From: Syntrophomonadaceae bacterium
Lineage (GTDB): Bacteria; Bacillota_D; Dethiobacteria; DTU022
Direction: 5' to 3'
Assembly: GCA_003551865.1 (NCBI GenBank)
Contig: PUNU01000021.1
Location: forward strand, 1 to 6,516
DNA length: 6,516 bases
A program made the position numbers and the translations under genes. Positions 1-6,167 of this stretch are shown piece after piece. Each line of letters opens with the position of its first letter. The first letter of the stretch is position 1. The notes beneath the pieces were generated by a model that saw only the letters and a list, made by a program, of their open reading frames with translations, ran no database searches and had not been told where the DNA came from.

Positions 1-11
1 CTGCAAACCCT

Positions 12-57
12 GCGGGCCCGGTAAAAGACAGAGAAGCCCGCTTGAGCGGTAATTTTT
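12..57 (+). promoter_or_regulatory. leader with two mutually exclusive small hairpins
   Basis: Positions 12-17 (GCGGGC) are complementary to 36-41 (GCCCGC). Positions 38-42 (CCGCT) are complementary to 45-49 (AGCGG), and that second, very short hairpin is followed by TAATTTTT. Both helices use bases 38-41, so only one can form at a time, an arrangement that resembles an attenuator or the end of an upstream gene's terminator. The stems are short (6 and 4-5 bp), so chance is a real possibility. No promoter can be recognised in the 70 bases before the first gene. Confidence 0.2.
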
Positions 58-70
58 CATCAGGGAGGAA

Positions 71-1231
71 GTGTTAAAAGTGCGTACTGGAAAAGCGGCG
101 GCAGCAGTTGTATTTGTACTTATCCTTGCCCTTGGCTCAACGGCCTTTGCTTCTACCGTAGAGACAAACTACCGGCGCCATTTCGACCTGGACGGCGATA
201 TCTTGATGAAGATCATGTTCGGGGACGAAGGCAGTGACTCCGGGCACCACAAGACGCTGGTCGAAGGCCGGGGGAGCCTGACCAGGGACGAAGATATTAC
301 CCTGGGCGGTAACAAAAAAGAAATAGCGGGCGAGAGCAGCTGGACAGCCGATCCCGGCTATTTGCGCGGGTTGAAAGTTGCTTCCAGTTTTTTTAAGCCC
401 GAAACGGACGGGGAGGACGGAAATGAGGCCGAGCAGGTTTTCGCGGTCAGCATCGAAGCCGAGCCCGGCGAGTCGGGCCGGCTGGCCCAGGATATTTCGG
501 CCGCAGGCGAAGACGAAGACGGGGAACGTTCTTTCGCCGTCGAGCAGTATGCCTTTACTTCGGACGGCACGGTAAAGCGCTATATCGATTTAATCGATCC
601 CGCCTCAAAAGAATACATCTATGAAGAGACCACGATTGAAGGATATGCCCGTATAATTGATTCCCTCCATAAGGCGGATAATCCCGTTGAGGGCGTAAGT
701 GAGCCGGCCGAAGCGGAGGAAAAAACTGCAGGTTCCAACCCCGGTTCGCCGCAGGGTGAACCCGGGGAGATCCTGGTAGTTATGGACGAAGGCTCGCCCT
801 TTGCAATGCTGGTTCCGACCGGGGTTCCGCTGGAAAAGATCACTTTCCCAAAATCAGTTGACCTGGTTTTCGACATGATGACAATCAAAGATATCGAGAT
901 CGAGTGGAGCGAAGATTCATCCCCGGCCTACGACCCGGAGAAAGAAGACACCTACATCTTCGAAGGCGAGCTGGTCTTTCCGGACAACATAGCCGCCGAT
1001 TTCGAGATCTTTATATACTACATGGTGCATGTGATTGACGAAGCGAGCTTGGAAGAAATACTTGTGGACAGGGAGCTGGAGACAAAAGAGACGGAAGAAA
1101 ACGGCGAAAATGAGAGCAGGGAAGGCGAAGCGGAAGACAAAGACGGTGGGAAACAGGAAGTAGATGATGAAGAGGGCGAAGGGGAGAAAAAGCCTGAGAA
1201 CGGCGAAGCGGGTAAAGAAGACGATCTGTAA
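71..1231 (+). CDS. secreted acidic protein with a bacterial Ig-like (Big_4-type) domain
   Basis: Function unknown. The 386-residue product starts with a signal peptide: basic residues at 3-8, a hydrophobic core at about 11-22, and an AFA|S cleavage site after residue 27. Residues about 30-200 are an unrecognised domain. Residues about 205-235 are a Pro/Glu/Gly-rich linker. Residues about 247-322 look like a bacterial Ig-like domain of the Big_4 kind found in Firmicute surface proteins: VPLEKITFPKSVDL, then a conserved W279, then YDPEKEDTYIFEGELVFPD. The last 50 residues are almost only E, D, K, G and N. I see no sortase motif, lipobox, SLH repeat or C-terminal membrane anchor, so release or non-covalent wall attachment is inferred. 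GTG at 71 has GGAGG (64-68) only 2 nt upstream. GTG at 80 has an 11-nt spacer and may be the real start, and it also keeps the signal peptide. The gene converges on pilC; a role in piliation is not shown. Confidence 0.8.
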   Translation: MLKVRTGKAAAAVVFVLILALGSTAFASTVETNYRRHFDLDGDILMKIMFGDEGSDSGHHKTLVEGRGSLTRDEDITLGGNKKEIAGESSWTADPGYLRGLKVASSFFKPETDGEDGNEAEQVFAVSIEAEPGESGRLAQDISAAGEDEDGERSFAVEQYAFTSDGTVKRYIDLIDPASKEYIYEETTIEGYARIIDSLHKADNPVEGVSEPAEAEEKTAGSNPGSPQGEPGEILVVMDEGSPFAMLVPTGVPLEKITFPKSVDLVFDMMTIKDIEIEWSEDSSPAYDPEKEDTYIFEGELVFPDNIAADFEIFIYYMVHVIDEASLEEILVDRELETKETEENGENESREGEAEDKDGGKQEVDDEEGEGEKKPENGEAGKEDDL

Positions 1232-1242
1232 TTAGATCATCT
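1219..1242 (-). terminator. hairpin spanning the abutting stop codons, weak terminator candidate
   Basis: AGACGATCT (1219-1227) and AGATCATCT (1234-1242) form a 9-bp stem around a 6-nt loop that contains the two head-to-head stop codons. In the minus-strand transcript all nine pairs form, one of them as G-U; in the plus-strand transcript that position is a C-A mismatch. Downstream on the minus strand the RNA reads UCUUUACCC, a poor U-tract, and on the plus strand there is none. The stem is AT-rich. It could be a weak terminator for the pil operon or could block convergent read-through. No better terminator is seen at this end of the operon. Confidence 0.3.
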
Positions 1243-2461
1243 GAAAAACCTGGTACATCGGGGTAAGCACGGAGAAGACCAGCAGGCCGATAAAGAGGCC
1301 GACCATTAAAAGCAGGGCCGGTTCCAGGATCGTGCCCAGGCGTTCTACGACGTATGAGACTTCACGTTCGTAAAACACGGCGGTTTTGGCCAGGGTCTGA
1401 TCCAGGGCCCCGGTCTCTTCACCGATGCGGACCATTTCGCCCAGCAGGGGCGGGAAGCAGCTGTTGGCCTGCATCGGCCCGGCCATGTTTTCACCCCGGT
1501 TTAAGGCTTTGCTGATTTCGCCGATTCCGCCGGAAATTACCGTATTGCCGATAACTTTATCCACCAGCTGAAGAGCCTCGTGCAGGGTTATGCCGGAGGC
1601 CAGCAGGGTGCCCAGGGTGCGCGCAAAGCGCGCGGCCAGGGCCTGGTTATATATTTTACCGAACAGGGGCAGGCGCAGGCGGATTTGATCCGCTTTAAAC
1701 CTGCCCTTTTCCGTGCGGGCTAAGCGGGCCAGGGCGGCAAAAACGCAGAGGAGCAGGACCAGTAAAAGCGGCCACCGGCCGGTTGCCGCCCGGCCCAGCT
1801 CTAAAAGCAGGCGGCTGAAAAGGGGCATATCCACGCCGAGCGAAGCAAAGACGCCGGCGAACTGGGGGAGGACAAAAACGATCATCACCGCCACCACGAC
1901 GAAGGCCACCACGGTGATAAAGAGGGGATAAGCGGTCGCTGAGCGGATCTTTGCTTCCAGGTCGTGCTGTTTTTCATAATGGTCGGCCATTTTCTCCATG
2001 ACGCTGTCGAGCCTGCCGCTTGCCTCGCCGGCGGCGGCCATGTTGATCAAAAGAGGCGGGAAGAAGCCCTGCCGGCCCTGCAGGGAATCGGAGAAACTGC
2101 CGCCCTGTTCCAGGGTGTAAGCGGCTTCCTTAAGCCGGTTTCTAAAAACCTTATTTTCCATCTGCGCGGAGAGAACGTAGAGGGAATGGAGGACGGAAAT
2201 GCCGGCCTGGAGCATGGTCGCCAGCTGGCGGCAGAAGATCATCAGGTCGCGGCTGGTGTACTGCCTGTAGCCGATGCTTTTTAGCAAAGCCGAAAAATTT
2301 CCGGCCTGCAGGAAGCCGGGCAGACGCTGTTCTTTTAAGTCGATCACCGCCAGGTTGCGGGCGTTAAGCAGGTCCAGGGCTGCTTTTTTGCCGGAGGCGG
2401 TGACGGTGCCGCCTATCTTTTTACCGCGGTGGTCTTTGGCCTTAAAACGGTACTCAGCCAC
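1232..2461 (-). CDS. pilC: type IV pilus inner-membrane platform protein PilC (GspF family)
   Basis: PilC is the polytopic membrane platform of the T4P machine; in the family it couples the cytoplasmic extension and retraction ATPases to pilin insertion. The 409-residue product has normal family length and the usual N-terminus (AEYRFKAKDHRGKKIGGTV). It has two GspF domains at about 73-196 and 277-399, each with the FxRxLxxxLxxGI(S/T)LxxAL start and a FPPLL...GExxGxLD core (residues 134-152 and 336-354). Predicted membrane helices lie near 180-199, 229-247 and 379-400. GTG at 2461 is chosen because GGGGGTG lies 9 nt upstream and the protein then starts like its family; the frame is open further upstream but with badly spaced starts. 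It overlaps pilO by 8 bp, so translation is probably coupled. It is the last gene of the run, whereas pilC commonly sits next to pilB or pilT. Confidence 0.95.
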   Translation of the reverse strand: MAEYRFKAKDHRGKKIGGTVTASGKKAALDLLNARNLAVIDLKEQRLPGFLQAGNFSALLKSIGYRQYTSRDLMIFCRQLATMLQAGISVLHSLYVLSAQMENKVFRNRLKEAAYTLEQGGSFSDSLQGRQGFFPPLLINMAAAGEASGRLDSVMEKMADHYEKQHDLEAKIRSATAYPLFITVVAFVVVAVMIVFVLPQFAGVFASLGVDMPLFSRLLLELGRAATGRWPLLLVLLLCVFAALARLARTEKGRFKADQIRLRLPLFGKIYNQALAARFARTLGTLLASGITLHEALQLVDKVIGNTVISGGIGEISKALNRGENMAGPMQANSCFPPLLGEMVRIGEETGALDQTLAKTAVFYEREVSYVVERLGTILEPALLLMVGLFIGLLVFSVLTPMYQVFQMI

Positions 2462-3035
2462 CCGGGTCAACACCCCCTTCCGGGGCGTCCTGCTCCGGGA
2501 TGACAAAGACCAGCCGGCATTCTATTTCCAGGGCCGCTTCTTCCCGGCCCTGCTCCGACCATTTAATGGTGTCGATGAGCACCAGGTGGGGAAAGCTCTC
2601 CAGGCGGCGCAGCAGGTTTTGCAAATGAAAGGTATGCCCGGTTATGTTCAGGGTCAGCTGCACGGTGGCATAGCCGTCTTCGAAAGCGGTGTCGCCTGCT
2701 TTAAACGAGTGCACCGACTCTTCAAAATCGGCCAGCAGCCGGTCGAAATTGCCCAGGACCAGGGGCATGACCGTGAAGCAGGGCAGGGCGCTTTCCAGGC
2801 GATTTTGCTCCCGCTTCAGGCTGTGCCATTCCTCTTCGACCCGCTCAAGGTTGCCGAGGGTTGTTTCAAACCGGGCCAGCCCGGCTTGCAGGTTTTCCCG
2901 CTCATGCCGCAGACCGGAGACCCGCTCCAGGGAAGAGGCGCCGGCAAAATACCAGCCGGAAAACAGCAGGCCGGCGGTGATGACGGCTGCCAGGAGGAAC
3001 CTTTCCCGTCCGGCGCCCGGTTTAGTTATTTTCAT
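2454..3035 (-). CDS. pilO: type IV pilus alignment protein PilO
   Basis: PilO is a bitopic membrane protein that dimerises with PilN to form the T4P alignment complex. The 193-residue product has a short basic cytoplasmic N-terminus (MKITKPGAGRER), one membrane helix at about 13-31, a coiled-coil stretch at about 35-83 rich in E, R and L, and a C-terminal domain (about 93-180) with the alternating pattern expected of the ferredoxin-like PilO core (for example VQLTLNITGHTFHLQNLL at 125-142). The tail ends in an acidic, Gly/Pro-rich stretch. ATG at 3035 has GGAAGGTGA with an 8-nt spacer, better than the in-frame GTG at 3047; it is the only ATG-started gene of the operon. It overlaps pilN by 14 bp and pilC by 8 bp. 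Sequence identity in this family is low, so the call rests on topology, length and position between PilN and PilC. Confidence 0.88.
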   Translation of the reverse strand: MKITKPGAGRERFLLAAVITAGLLFSGWYFAGASSLERVSGLRHERENLQAGLARFETTLGNLERVEEEWHSLKREQNRLESALPCFTVMPLVLGNFDRLLADFEESVHSFKAGDTAFEDGYATVQLTLNITGHTFHLQNLLRRLESFPHLVLIDTIKWSEQGREEAALEIECRLVFVIPEQDAPEGGVDPGG

Positions 3036-3585
3036 CGAATACGTCACCTTCCCGCAGGGCCAGGTCCGCCCTGATGTAGTAGCTGTAGCGGCCGTCCGGC
3101 CTTAAAGTGATGTTTTCCAGGCGGACGTTTTTAGTAAAGGGGAGCGCTTTTAAGTTCTGCTTGAAAAAGGCGGTGGCCTGCATGCTCGGGCCGGATCCCC
3201 TGATCTCGGCCAGGTCGGAGCCGCCGATCGAGGCTTCGTTGATCGCCAGGCCTGCCGGTGCGGCCGACCGGAAATTTTGCAGGCAGGTTATGGGGCAGAC
3301 CCTTCGTGTGCGCAGGTTTTCCTCCAGGGAGGCCCGCCTGCGGGTTAACTCGGTCGCGGATTTTAAAGCGGACATTTCTTCATAGGCGGGTTCGCTTGCC
3401 GAAAGCTGCAAAGAAAGCTGCCTGATTTCTTCTTCCAGCTTTGAGGCATAAAGCTCCATCCCGCAGTAGGCGGCGCTTAATATAAAAGCTGCCAGGGCCA
3501 AAAAGACATATTTGTAAGCCCCGGGTTTGATCAAACGGGTGGAAGCTTTGCACCGGGGAGTGCGCAGATCCAGTTCATAGCTCAA
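3022..3585 (-). CDS. pilN: type IV pilus alignment protein PilN
   Basis: PilN is a bitopic inner-membrane protein. Its cytoplasmic N-terminus docks into PilM and its extracytoplasmic part pairs with PilO. The 187-residue product has a short N-terminus (MSYELDLRTPR), one membrane helix at about 24-42, a coiled coil at about 46-95, and a C-terminal alpha/beta domain ending in the PilN-like LPFTKNVRLENITLRPDG (148-165). TTG at 3585 is chosen because GAGGGGGTG sits about 6 nt upstream and because its bases overlap the pilM stop as TTGA, a classic stop-start coupling arrangement. The frame stays open 62 codons further into pilM, but that extension is arginine/proline-rich shadow sequence. The usual PilM-binding motif (INLLP-like) is replaced by a weaker YELDLRTP. 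Confidence 0.9.
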   Translation of the reverse strand: MSYELDLRTPRCKASTRLIKPGAYKYVFLALAAFILSAAYCGMELYASKLEEEIRQLSLQLSASEPAYEEMSALKSATELTRRRASLEENLRTRRVCPITCLQNFRSAAPAGLAINEASIGGSDLAEIRGSGPSMQATAFFKQNLKALPFTKNVRLENITLRPDGRYSYYIRADLALREGDVFDENN

Positions 3586-4652
3586 GATAGCCACCCCCTC
3601 AGGGCCAGGCCGTAGGCGCCGGCAAAAAGCGCTCCCCGCTGGGTTTGCCCGCCAGGTTCTGCCGGCCGGTTTATATTTAGACCGGTTAAAGGGTCGTAGA
3701 TCCCGGGTTTGACGGGGAAGCTGTTTTTTAGAAAAGCGGCCAGCCCGGGGATAAAGGCGCCCCCGCCGCACAGGTTAAACTCGTGCAGTTCCACATCCGG
3801 GATGCCCGCCTGATCGAACCAGTAGGAAATCGACTGCGCCGCCTGCCCGGCCAGCTGTTCGGCGGCGGGGAAGAGGCCCCTTTCGGCCAGCGGTTTGCCG
3901 CTGAACACCAGGCGGTGGGCGCGGTTGAAGCTGCAGCCGTGCTTTTCGGCGGCCGACCGGTAGAAGTGCTTGAGCCCGGTGTTTAGAAGGCGGTGGAACT
4001 GGTATTCTCCCCCGCAGGAGACCAGGAGGGCGGAGCGCTCAAAGCCGATATTGAGCAGGACCCGGAACAGGGAAAGCGGCCGGCCGGTTTTGTAGGCGGC
4101 GCTGTTGAGCGCCCGGAGCAGGGAGATGGGCTCGATTTCCAAAGCGGCCGGGATAAAGCCGGCAGAAGCGACCGTTTCCGTGTAGGAATCGGCGGTATCT
4201 TTAGCCGCGGCGGCCAAAAGGTATTCGCCGTTTAAGGCGCCGGAAACTTCGCTTTCCAGGGGGCAGTAATCAAAAACCGCGTCTTCGGCGGAAACGGGGA
4301 AATGTTTTTCCACTTCCCAGCGCATGGCCCGCGCCCTTTCCGCTTCTTTCATCGCCGGCAGTTTGACCCGGCGCAGGTAAAAGCTCTGCAGCCCGAGGCA
4401 GATGTTTACCCGGTTTTTATGCCAGGGATGCTTCAGCCTGAGCTGTTTTAAGCGTTCGGCGAGCAGGCCGGGTGAGCTGATGCGGCCGTTTTTTAGCGCA
4501 CCGGCCGGGGCGGGCGCGGCCGCCAGGCAGTGGACGGCTTCCCCGCCGCCCGAGCGGCGAAGCTGGAGCATCTTGATAAAGGCACTGCCCAGGTCCAGAC
4601 CGATCGGCGAATAACGGCCCCGGTATCTGTAAGGACAGTGTTCCGCGGACAA
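3582..4652 (-). CDS. pilM: type IV pilus assembly protein PilM (actin-like ATPase)
   Basis: PilM is a cytoplasmic FtsA/actin-like protein that binds the PilN N-terminus and links the alignment complex to the motor side of the pilus machine. At 356 residues it has family length. Visible motifs are phosphate-1 (IGLDLGSAFIK, 17-27), the PilM signature RWEVEKHFPVSAEDAVFDY (111-129), AAAKDTADSY plus GFIPAALEIEP (148-175), phosphate-2 (LLNIGFERSALL, 199-210) and the adenosine motif LCGGGAFIPGL (294-304). The phosphate-2 segment has Asn201 where many relatives have Asp. The only standard start in frame after the upstream TAA is TTG at 4652, but it lacks a good ribosome binding site. A strong GAGGGGTG lies 31 nt upstream (4691-4684), so the start may be further up (see the separate entry). 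The gene ends in TTGA, shared with pilN. Confidence 0.93.
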   Translation of the reverse strand: MSAEHCPYRYRGRYSPIGLDLGSAFIKMLQLRRSGGGEAVHCLAAAPAPAGALKNGRISSPGLLAERLKQLRLKHPWHKNRVNICLGLQSFYLRRVKLPAMKEAERARAMRWEVEKHFPVSAEDAVFDYCPLESEVSGALNGEYLLAAAAKDTADSYTETVASAGFIPAALEIEPISLLRALNSAAYKTGRPLSLFRVLLNIGFERSALLVSCGGEYQFHRLLNTGLKHFYRSAAEKHGCSFNRAHRLVFSGKPLAERGLFPAAEQLAGQAAQSISYWFDQAGIPDVELHEFNLCGGGAFIPGLAAFLKNSFPVKPGIYDPLTGLNINRPAEPGGQTQRGALFAGAYGLALRGWLS

Positions 4653-4673
4653 AGGCTTACTTTCTTTTCGGTT

Positions 4674-4691
4674 TATCGCGCTGCACCCCTC
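4674..4691 (-). promoter_or_regulatory. strong Shine-Dalgarno placed over an in-frame ATA, upstream of pilM
   Basis: On the minus strand GAGGGGTG (4691-4684) is followed after 7 nt by ATA (4676-4674), which is in frame with pilM and separated from TTG 4652 by eight sense codons. TTG 4652 itself has only an A-rich GAAAG-like upstream sequence. Either pilM starts at TTG with the Shine-Dalgarno unusually far away (31 nt), or translation begins at a non-standard AUA, giving a basic leader (NRKESKP) ahead of the listed start. Non-AUG AUH starts are known for a few genes, such as AUU in infC. The reading as a start is inference. Confidence 0.35.
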
Positions 4692-4697
4692 TTGAGT

Positions 4698-4711
4698 CAG
4701 CCAAAAGGCTG
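4698..4711. repeat. small perfect hairpin in the pilX-pilM gap
   Basis: CAGCC (4698-4702) and GGCTG (4707-4711) form a 5-bp stem with a 4-nt loop (AAAA on plus, UUUU in the minus transcript). It lies 6 nt before the GAGGGGTG ribosome binding site of pilM and is not followed by a U-tract. It could affect mRNA stability or ribosome access; this is inference from position only. Confidence 0.3.
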
Positions 4712-4726
4712 CTGTAATTGTGCTTT

Positions 4727-4767
4727 AAAAATAACTGCCGCTACCTGTTTAATCTATGGTCTGCGGC
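4727..4767 (-). terminator. weak terminator-like structure after the minor pilin genes
   Basis: Reading the minus strand, GCCGC (4767-4763) and ACC (4760 side) can pair with GGT and GCGGC (4741-4737), giving a 5+3 bp interrupted stem that includes the pilX stop codon. AGTTATTTTTA (U-run 4731-4727) follows after it. The loop is large and the stem broken, so it would be a leaky terminator or attenuator at best. It would set pilVWX expression above that of pilMNOC. I see no convincing promoter in the following gap. Confidence 0.22.
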
Positions 4768-5177
4768 CTTAACCACTCCACTGTAAAGCTGCCCCCGGCA
4801 TGGTCGTATTCGATTAGGACCTGCAAAATGGTCATATAGTCCCCGATATACCCGGTGGAGGTGATCAGCTTCTTTTCTTCACCCGTGTCTTCAAAGACGA
4901 CCACAAAATGACCTTCGCCCAGGGAACCGGTGATCTCACGGTCGTAAGAAAAGTCACTTTTTAAAGCGGCGATGCCCACTTCAATGCCTGATTCGGCGAT
5001 ATAGTGCTTGCCGGTATCCTGCCCCTGGTATTTGGCGATAAATATTTCGCTTACCGCGTGGCTTAAAAGGGCCCCTCCCAGGGCCATGAGCAGGCCGGTA
5101 AAAACAAGGACCAGCACCAGGGCCATACCGCTTTCCTGCTTAACGAATATTCGGCCCGTTTTAATCACCGTATTCAC
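4749..5177 (-). CDS. PilX-like minor pilin
   Basis: Probable minor pilin of the PilX/GspK type, expected in the pilus-initiating or tip complex. The 142-residue product has a basic leader, then SG|MALVLVLVFTGLLMALGGALL (cleavable-looking after G17) with a hydrophobic helix at about 18-40. The PilX hallmark AESGIEVGIA (61-70, usually AEAGLE) follows, then a small beta-rich C-terminus ending STGYIGDYMTILQVLIEY (107-124). The +5 Glu of ordinary pilins is absent, as is common in PilX and GspK. It is a short family member, since many PilX proteins have longer C-terminal domains. The start is uncertain: GTG 5177 has GGAAG only 3 nt away, while GTG 5168 has GGGTGA about 5 nt upstream. Either way it overlaps the PilW-like gene (by 17 or 8 bp). 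The product name is inferred from motifs and order. Confidence 0.82.
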   Translation of the reverse strand: MNTVIKTGRIFVKQESGMALVLVLVFTGLLMALGGALLSHAVSEIFIAKYQGQDTGKHYIAESGIEVGIAALKSDFSYDREITGSLGEGHFVVVFEDTGEEKKLITSTGYIGDYMTILQVLIEYDHAGGSFTVEWLRPQTID

Positions 5178-5673
5178 CCGCTTCCGGTTGAAGGTTGCGG
5201 GGGCGGATACTGCTGGTCAGGGTAAAAGAGCCTTTCTCCGAGCCGGCGGTTATGGTGATCGTTACCACCCCGTTTTCATTGAGAGCAAACAGCAGATCGG
5301 TGATGCCCAGGGCCACGACCAGGTGATAATGGCTGGTGGGGCTGGTGTTTTTGACCAGGTTCTGCCCCAGCCGGCAGAAGCGCAGGGTCCTGCTTTCCCC
5401 GGGCACCTTAAACAGTATTTCCCGGTAGAGGCCTTCTTCGGCCGGTTCCTGCAGTTCGACCGCGCAGGCATAGCGCAGGTCGCGGACCATTTTATCCATG
5501 GCGATGCGGGCATTCTGCTGGTATTCCATGCGGTCGGTGCTCCGCTTCCAGCCGGAAAGGCCGGAAAGGTAAAATGTGTAGACGGCTGTTATAACAAAGC
5601 CAATTATGGCCAGGGTGACCAGCAGTTCAACCAGGGTGAGGCCGCTTTCAGGGTTGTTCTTGATCGCTGTCAC
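5161..5673 (-). CDS. PilW-like minor pilin (prepilin, type IV)
   Basis: Minor pilin with an N-terminal methylation motif: leader ending PESG11, then LTLVELLVTLAIIGFVITAV, so Glu is at +5 and Leu at +1. PilD would cleave after Gly11. After the helix comes YQQNARIAMDKMVRDLRYA (51-69), the Q-N-A-R...D-x-R-x-A signature of PilW/GspJ-like pseudopilins. The C-terminal part (about 75-155) is a beta-rich domain. The length of 170 is short for PilW, which is often 200 or more residues. The GTG start at 5673 lies inside its own Shine-Dalgarno (GGAGGTGA, 5677-5670), which is too close. The in-frame ATC at 5664-5662 is correctly spaced, so the true start is open. The gene overlaps the PilV-like gene by 26 bp. 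Confidence 0.87.
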   Translation of the reverse strand: MTAIKNNPESGLTLVELLVTLAIIGFVITAVYTFYLSGLSGWKRSTDRMEYQQNARIAMDKMVRDLRYACAVELQEPAEEGLYREILFKVPGESRTLRFCRLGQNLVKNTSPTSHYHLVVALGITDLLFALNENGVVTITITAGSEKGSFTLTSSIRPRNLQPEAGEYGD

Positions 5674-6112
5674 CTCCGGGTTTGTCCGATGCGAGGTAGC
5701 TGGCCAAGCTTACCTCGTGCTCACGGTCCCGCTGTTCCCAGGAAACTGTTACTTCAATTAACATCAGCTCCAGGGCGGGAGGGGAAAGGCCATCGAGATC
5801 AAAATAGAAGGGCTCCACCGTGGTGGCCCTTCTAAAGCCGGGGTAACCGGGTATTTCATCTTCATAGAGGGCGGGGTTTTTCCCCTGCCGGTAAAGCTCG
5901 TAAACGGACGGGTAGCCGAGCGCCCTGACGTTTTCCATCTGCTCCCGTCCCAGGTTTACGGCGGTGGTTTGCTTGCCCGATCCACTGATCGAGAGGAACG
6001 CGGTGGAGAAAAGGCCGAGAAAGGGGGCAATGACCAGTCCCAAAATGGTGATCGCTACCAGCAGTTCGATAAAAGTGTAGCCGTTCATGCTGTCCCGTAT
6101 TGATTTGACCAC
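5648..6112 (-). CDS. PilV-like minor pilin (prepilin, type IV)
   Basis: First of three minor pilin genes. The 154-residue product has the class III prepilin motif: an 11-residue basic leader (MVKSIRDSMNG) cleaved before Tyr12, then YTFIELLVAITILGLVIAPF with Glu at +5. The segment AVNLGREQMENVRALGY (51-67) is typical of PilV/GspI-like proteins, in which a conserved Glu-rich helix follows the transmembrane part. The remainder is a small domain with beta strands such as LELMLIEVTVSWEQ, then an acidic, hydrophilic tail. GTG at 6112 has AGGGAG with a 7-nt spacer. With the next two genes it reproduces the pilV-pilW-pilX order. A GspI-like role in a related system is the main alternative name. Confidence 0.87.
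   Translation of the reverse strand: MVKSIRDSMNGYTFIELLVAITILGLVIAPFLGLFSTAFLSISGSGKQTTAVNLGREQMENVRALGYPSVYELYRQGKNPALYEDEIPGYPGFRRATTVEPFYFDLDGLSPPALELMLIEVTVSWEQRDREHEVSLASYLASDKPGGDSDQEQP
5662..5677 (-). promoter_or_regulatory. consensus Shine-Dalgarno overlapping the GTG start, ATC at ideal spacing
   Basis: The minus strand reads GGAGGTGA (5677-5670), a full match to the 16S anti-Shine-Dalgarno complement. The annotated GTG (5673-5671) is part of this match. The next in-frame codons are ACA, GCG and ATC, and ATC (5664-5662) sits 5 nt after the GGAGGTGA match (8 nt after GGAGG). Starting there would give the leader (M)KNNPESG, a normal short basic prepilin leader. Alternatively, the overlap with the upstream stop codon at 5648 permits re-initiation at GTG. 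Confidence 0.4.
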
Positions 6113-6167
6113 TTGCCAGCTCCCTGACAGTTATTTTGTCGTGTTGATTGCTCTTAAAGACTATACC

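Noticed and set aside
2274..3074. 266-codon plus-strand open frame antisense to pilO and the start of pilC
   Set aside because: It lies opposite well-supported genes, has an arginine/glutamine/proline-rich composition with no domain, and has no ribosome binding site. Long antisense frames are expected at this GC content.
3586..3771. N-terminal extension of PilN into pilM
   Set aside because: The extra 62 residues are Arg/Pro-rich and lie over the conserved PilM C-terminus; TTG 3585 has the ribosome binding site and the TTGA coupling.
5008..5835. 275-codon plus-strand open frame antisense to the three minor pilin genes
   Set aside because: The opposite strand carries clear prepilin motifs in three overlapping genes; this frame shows no recognisable domain and is a shadow.
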